64,000 nucleotides of DNA. Source: Streptomyces sp. NBC_01241. Lineage in GTDB: Bacteria > Actinomycetota > Actinomycetes > Streptomycetales > Streptomycetaceae. Under the pieces are notes generated by a model. The model was not told the DNA's origin. It did no database searches and saw only the letters and a list, made by a program, of their open reading frames with translations. Location: positions 310,001 through 374,000 of the forward strand of contig NZ_CP108494.1 of the NCBI RefSeq assembly GCF_041435435.1. The letters are read 5' to 3'. The stretch's first letter is position 1. Each line of letters begins with the position of its first letter. This document shows positions 62,301 to 64,000 of the stretch, piece by piece. Made by a program: the position numbers and the translations under genes.

Positions 62301-64000
62301 CGGCGTCGAAGGCTTCCGCGAACACCGGGAACGCCTTGTGGAGTTCCAGCCCCATGCCCGCACGCTGTGAACCCTGGCCGGTGAAGAGAAACCCGGTCCT
62401 GCCTTCGCCGGCGAAGCCGGTGGCGAGCGTCGTGTCCCCGGACAGCACCGCGCGGTGCTCAAGACCGGCTCGTGTGGTCGCGAGCGACCAGGCCACATCG
62501 ACGGCGTCCAGCTCCGGCCGTTCCGCGGCGAACGACGTCAGCCGATCGACCTGCGCCCGCAGCGCGGCACCGGACTTCGCCGACACCAGCCACGGCACCA
62601 GCCCAGGCGCCTGCCGCGGCACGGCAACCGGAACCGGCTCGGGCTCCGGAGCCTGCTCCAGGATGACGTGCGCATTGGTACCGCTGATGCCGAACGAGGA
62701 CACCGCCGCGCGGCGCGGACGATCCGACTCGGGCCAGGCACGGGATTCCGTCAGCAGTTCCACCGCACCCGCCGACCAGTCCACCTGCGGCGACGGCTCG
62801 TCGACGTGCAGCGTCGCCGGCATCAGACCGTGCCGCAGCGCCATCACCATCTTGATCACACCCGCCGCGCCCGCGGCGGCCTGCGTGTGACCGATGTTCG
62901 ACTTCACCGAGCCCAGCCACAGCGGCTCGCCGGCCTCGCCCCGCTCCTGACCGTAGGTCGCCAGGAGTGCCTGCGCCTCGATCGGGTCCCCGAGGCGCGT
63001 ACCCGTGCCGTGCGCCTCGACCACGTCGACGTCAGCGGTCGTGAGGTCGGCGTTGGCCAGGGCCTGGCGGATCACCCGCTGCTGCGACGGACCGTTCGGC
63101 GCCGTCAGACCGTTCGACGCACCGTCCTGGTTCACCGCGCTGCCGCGCACCACCGCGAGGATCTTGTGCCCGTTGCGCTCGGCGTCCGACAGCCGCTCCA
63201 CCAGCAGCAGGCCGACGCCCTCACCCCAGCCCGTGCCGTCGGCCGCTCCCGCGAACGCCTTGCACCGGCCGTCCGACGCCAGACCGTCCTGCCGGTCGAA
63301 CTCCACGAACGCGCCCGGGGTGACCATGACCGTCACACCACCGGCCAGGGCGAGTTCGCACTCACCGGCCCGCAGTGCCTGCCCTGCCCAGTGCAGCGCG
63401 ACCAGCGACGACGAACACGCCGTGTCCACCGTCACGGCCGGACCCTCCAGCCCGAAGGCGTACGAGACCCGGCCCGACAGCACCGCCGCCGCGTTCCCCA
63501 CGGCAGCGTGCCCGTCACCGGTGTCCTGCGACGCCGCGAGGACCTGCCCGTAGTCCTGGCCGTTGGTGCCGGCGAAGACACCCACACTGCGGCCGCGCTG
63601 CGACCGCGGGTCCATCCCCGCCGACTCGAACGCCTCCCAGGCCGCCTCCAGCAGCAGCCGCTGCTGCGGGTCCATCGCCAGCGCCTCACGCGGCGAGATC
63701 CCGAACAGGTTCGCATCGAACTCGCCGGCATCATGGACGAATCCGCCCACGCCGCCCGCGACGCCGGATACCTCCGCCGGCCATCCCCGGTCGACCGGGA
63801 AGACGGACAGCCCGTCCACCCCGTCGGAGACCAGGTCCCACAACTGCTGGGGCGATCCCACTCCGCCCGGGAAGCGACACGCCATCCCGACGATCGCCAG
63901 CGGCTCGTCGGTTCCCGCCGACGGTGCCGGCGCACCGGACGCGACCGCCGCTCCCGTACCGGTCAGCTCCGCGCGGAGGTGGTCGGCGAGGGTGTCAGGT
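59350..64000 (-). CDS. Type I modular polyketide synthase, 3' part: KS-AT-KR-ACP module
   Basis: The frame runs off the right edge, so only the end of the protein is seen: the last ~38 residues of an upstream ACP/linker ([11 protein letters not shown]) and one complete module. Counting from the ATG at 63885 only for reference: KS at 1-430 with Cys157 ([13 protein letters not shown]), His292 ([12 protein letters not shown]) and His333 ([12 protein letters not shown]); AT at about 500-790 with Ser586 ([13 protein letters not shown]) and HAFH at 680-683, predicting malonyl-CoA; KR at about 1078-1320 with VTGGTGALG, Ser1208, Tyr1221 and Trp1213, no LDD motif, predicting an A-type (L-hydroxy) product; ACP with Ser1388 in [12 protein letters not shown]. 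No DH, ER or thioesterase. The last ~75 residues ([33 protein letters not shown]) form a C-terminal docking helix region, so another PKS protein takes the chain next. Confidence 0.95.
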   Translation of the reverse strand, partial: PDTLADHLRAELTGTGAAVASGAPAPSAGTDEPLAIVGMACRFPGGVGSPQQLWDLVSDGVDGLSVFPVDRGWPAEVSGVAGGVGGFVHDAGEFDANLFGISPREALAMDPQQRLLLEAAWEAFESAGMDPRSQRGRSVGVFAGTNGQDYGQVLAASQDTGDGHAAVGNAAAVLSGRVSYAFGLEGPAVTVDTACSSSLVALHWAGQALRAGECELALAGGVTVMVTPGAFVEFDRQDGLASDGRCKAFAGAADGTGWGEGVGLLLVERLSDAERNGHKILAVVRGSAVNQDGASNGLTAPNGPSQQRVIRQALANADLTTADVDVVEAHGTGTRLGDPIEAQALLATYGQERGEAGEPLWLGSVKSNIGHTQAAAGAAGVIKMVMALRHGLMPATLHVDEPSPQVDWSAGAVELLTESRAWPESDRPRRAAVSSFGISGTNAHVILEQAPEPEPVPVAVPRQAPGLVPWLVSAKSGAALRAQVDRLTSFAAERPELDAVDVAWSLATTRAGLEHRAVLSGDTTLATGFAGEGRTGFLFTGQGSQRAGMGLELHKAFPVFAEAFDAVCARLDVRLERPLRDVLTDGVDLDHTVWAQAGLFALEVALFRLVESWGVTPDVLLGHSLGEIVAAHVAGILDLDDACVLVAERGRLMQALPAGGGMLAVQASEAEVADSGLDIAAVNGPNSVVLSGTVEAIERYAAQCAEQGSRFTVLIVSHAFHSTLMEPMLDEFATVLAGLTFHPARIPLVSNLTGAVAEPGAMQQPAYWLNQVRGTVRFADGVKALAAMGVTRYLELGPDGVLSGMAQDTVTDAEFVSLLRKDREETDTVLTAAGRFWVSGAEVDWTAVYAGWGGRTVDLPTYAFQRERYWPEPSATAAAGGGDLIDAAFWDAVEREDLTELAGLESALPALSEWRRRHRERSTLDLWRYRVTWQPLDGLPETAVLSGIWAVVGTEDPEVSAALEAAGATVVGLPAEEVPGLPGLAGVVLSASGWAETLAVVQSLAGVHAPLWVLTRGAVSVDGSDGLGDPDLAAVWGMGRVAALELPQRWGGLVDLPAELDARAGELLADVLAADAAGAGEDQVAVRGTGVFGRRLERALPGGVPATPWDPDPSGSVLVTGGTGALGAEVARWLAGRGVPHLVLTSRGGVAPEGLVEELSGLGAQVTVAACDVADRDALAAVIAGVPEQWPLTGIVHAAGLDLPQRIEEATPETFATVLRAKVDGTRYLDELTAGMPIGLFVVFSSIAATWGSGSQSAYAAGNAFLDAWVQHRHDRGLPGTSIAWGPWAGTGMAAQGEAEQGLRRRGLTPMEPDLAIRALAQAVDNGDSSLTVADVDWTRFAEAFTLLRPSPLLHEFAGTAGALTVPQEEGGASAADLRARLAPLSPQEQEAELSEMIRRGIGAVLGYKSEEDIDRRPFRDLGFDSLTAVEFRNVLAKDSGLQLASTVVFDHPTPSALVRHLLDELGGSVADVAEPMISALDELDAAFAAGRTDGLVRARVAVRLQAFLEKWTAGEPTAADESLAERLDAAGDDELIALIQKELDEGAE

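Overview
The window is very GC-rich actinomycete DNA and looks like the accessory arm of a Streptomyces linear replicon. The best marker is a tap-tpg telomere-protein operon at 36.5-39.6 kb. SsgA-, SARP- and MarR-type regulators and a type I polyketide synthase (PKS) at the right edge fit this. Whether it is a chromosome arm or a linear plasmid cannot be decided from the window; no telomere is visible.

Layout. 0-5.3 kb: IS1380 and IS630 transposase genes, a membrane protein and an IS1380 fragment. 5.5-9.1 kb: a membrane-anchored PP2C phosphatase and a secreted GH29 fucosidase. 9.2-16.5 kb: a MarR regulator and two aldo/keto-reductase operons that share one promoter/operator design, with broken SDR, SnoaL, luciferase-like and MarR genes between them. 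17-25 kb: a run of decaying genes (SsgA-like, FUSC-like, MerR, resolvase, HflX) mixed with intact TerD, XRE-cupin and epoxide hydrolase genes. 25-27 kb: an ABC-F resistance-type gene with an apparent leaderless 4-codon leader. 27.1-33.8 kb: a three-layer nest of mobile elements. 33.9-36.2 kb: GNAT gene plus resolvase and Tn3 transposase relics. 36.5-41.3 kb: tap, a small gene, tpg and a 47-codon gene split by a Tn3-like cassette carrying a reductase. 41.3-48.3 kb: methyltransferase, histidine phosphatase, DrrAB-type exporter, DHFR-like/HxlR pair, IS5 transposase. 48.6-56.7 kb: phosphopantetheinyl transferase, phosphoesterase, SARP regulator, carboxyltransferase, FabH, ACP, FabF. 57.3-64 kb: a zinc-motif protein of unknown function, a DUF1707 protein and the 3' part of a modular PKS.

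Main discovery. An IS1182-family element (27141-33822, 4-bp target duplication TCCA) is interrupted inside its transposase gene by a group II intron (27356-32173). The intron's reverse transcriptase gene is interrupted by a 2.25-kb element (28476-30724) that encodes a large serine recombinase and two small proteins. Removing the inner layers in silico restores both reading frames exactly: a 578-aa transposase and a 606-aa reverse transcriptase. Each inner layer sits in a conserved catalytic motif of its host. The recombinase element's two ends reconstruct a nearly perfect palindromic attP.

How the genes may work together. The carboxyltransferase, FabH, ACP and FabF could make an unusual starter or extender unit for the adjacent PKS, with the phosphopantetheinyl transferase activating carrier proteins. 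The SARP is a good candidate activator because 11-bp-spaced GCTGA repeats in both orientations fill the promoter region between the carboxyltransferase and fabH. DrrAB-type and ABC-F proteins could give self-resistance, but their link to the cluster is not shown. All functional calls are from reading the sequence; no database search was run.
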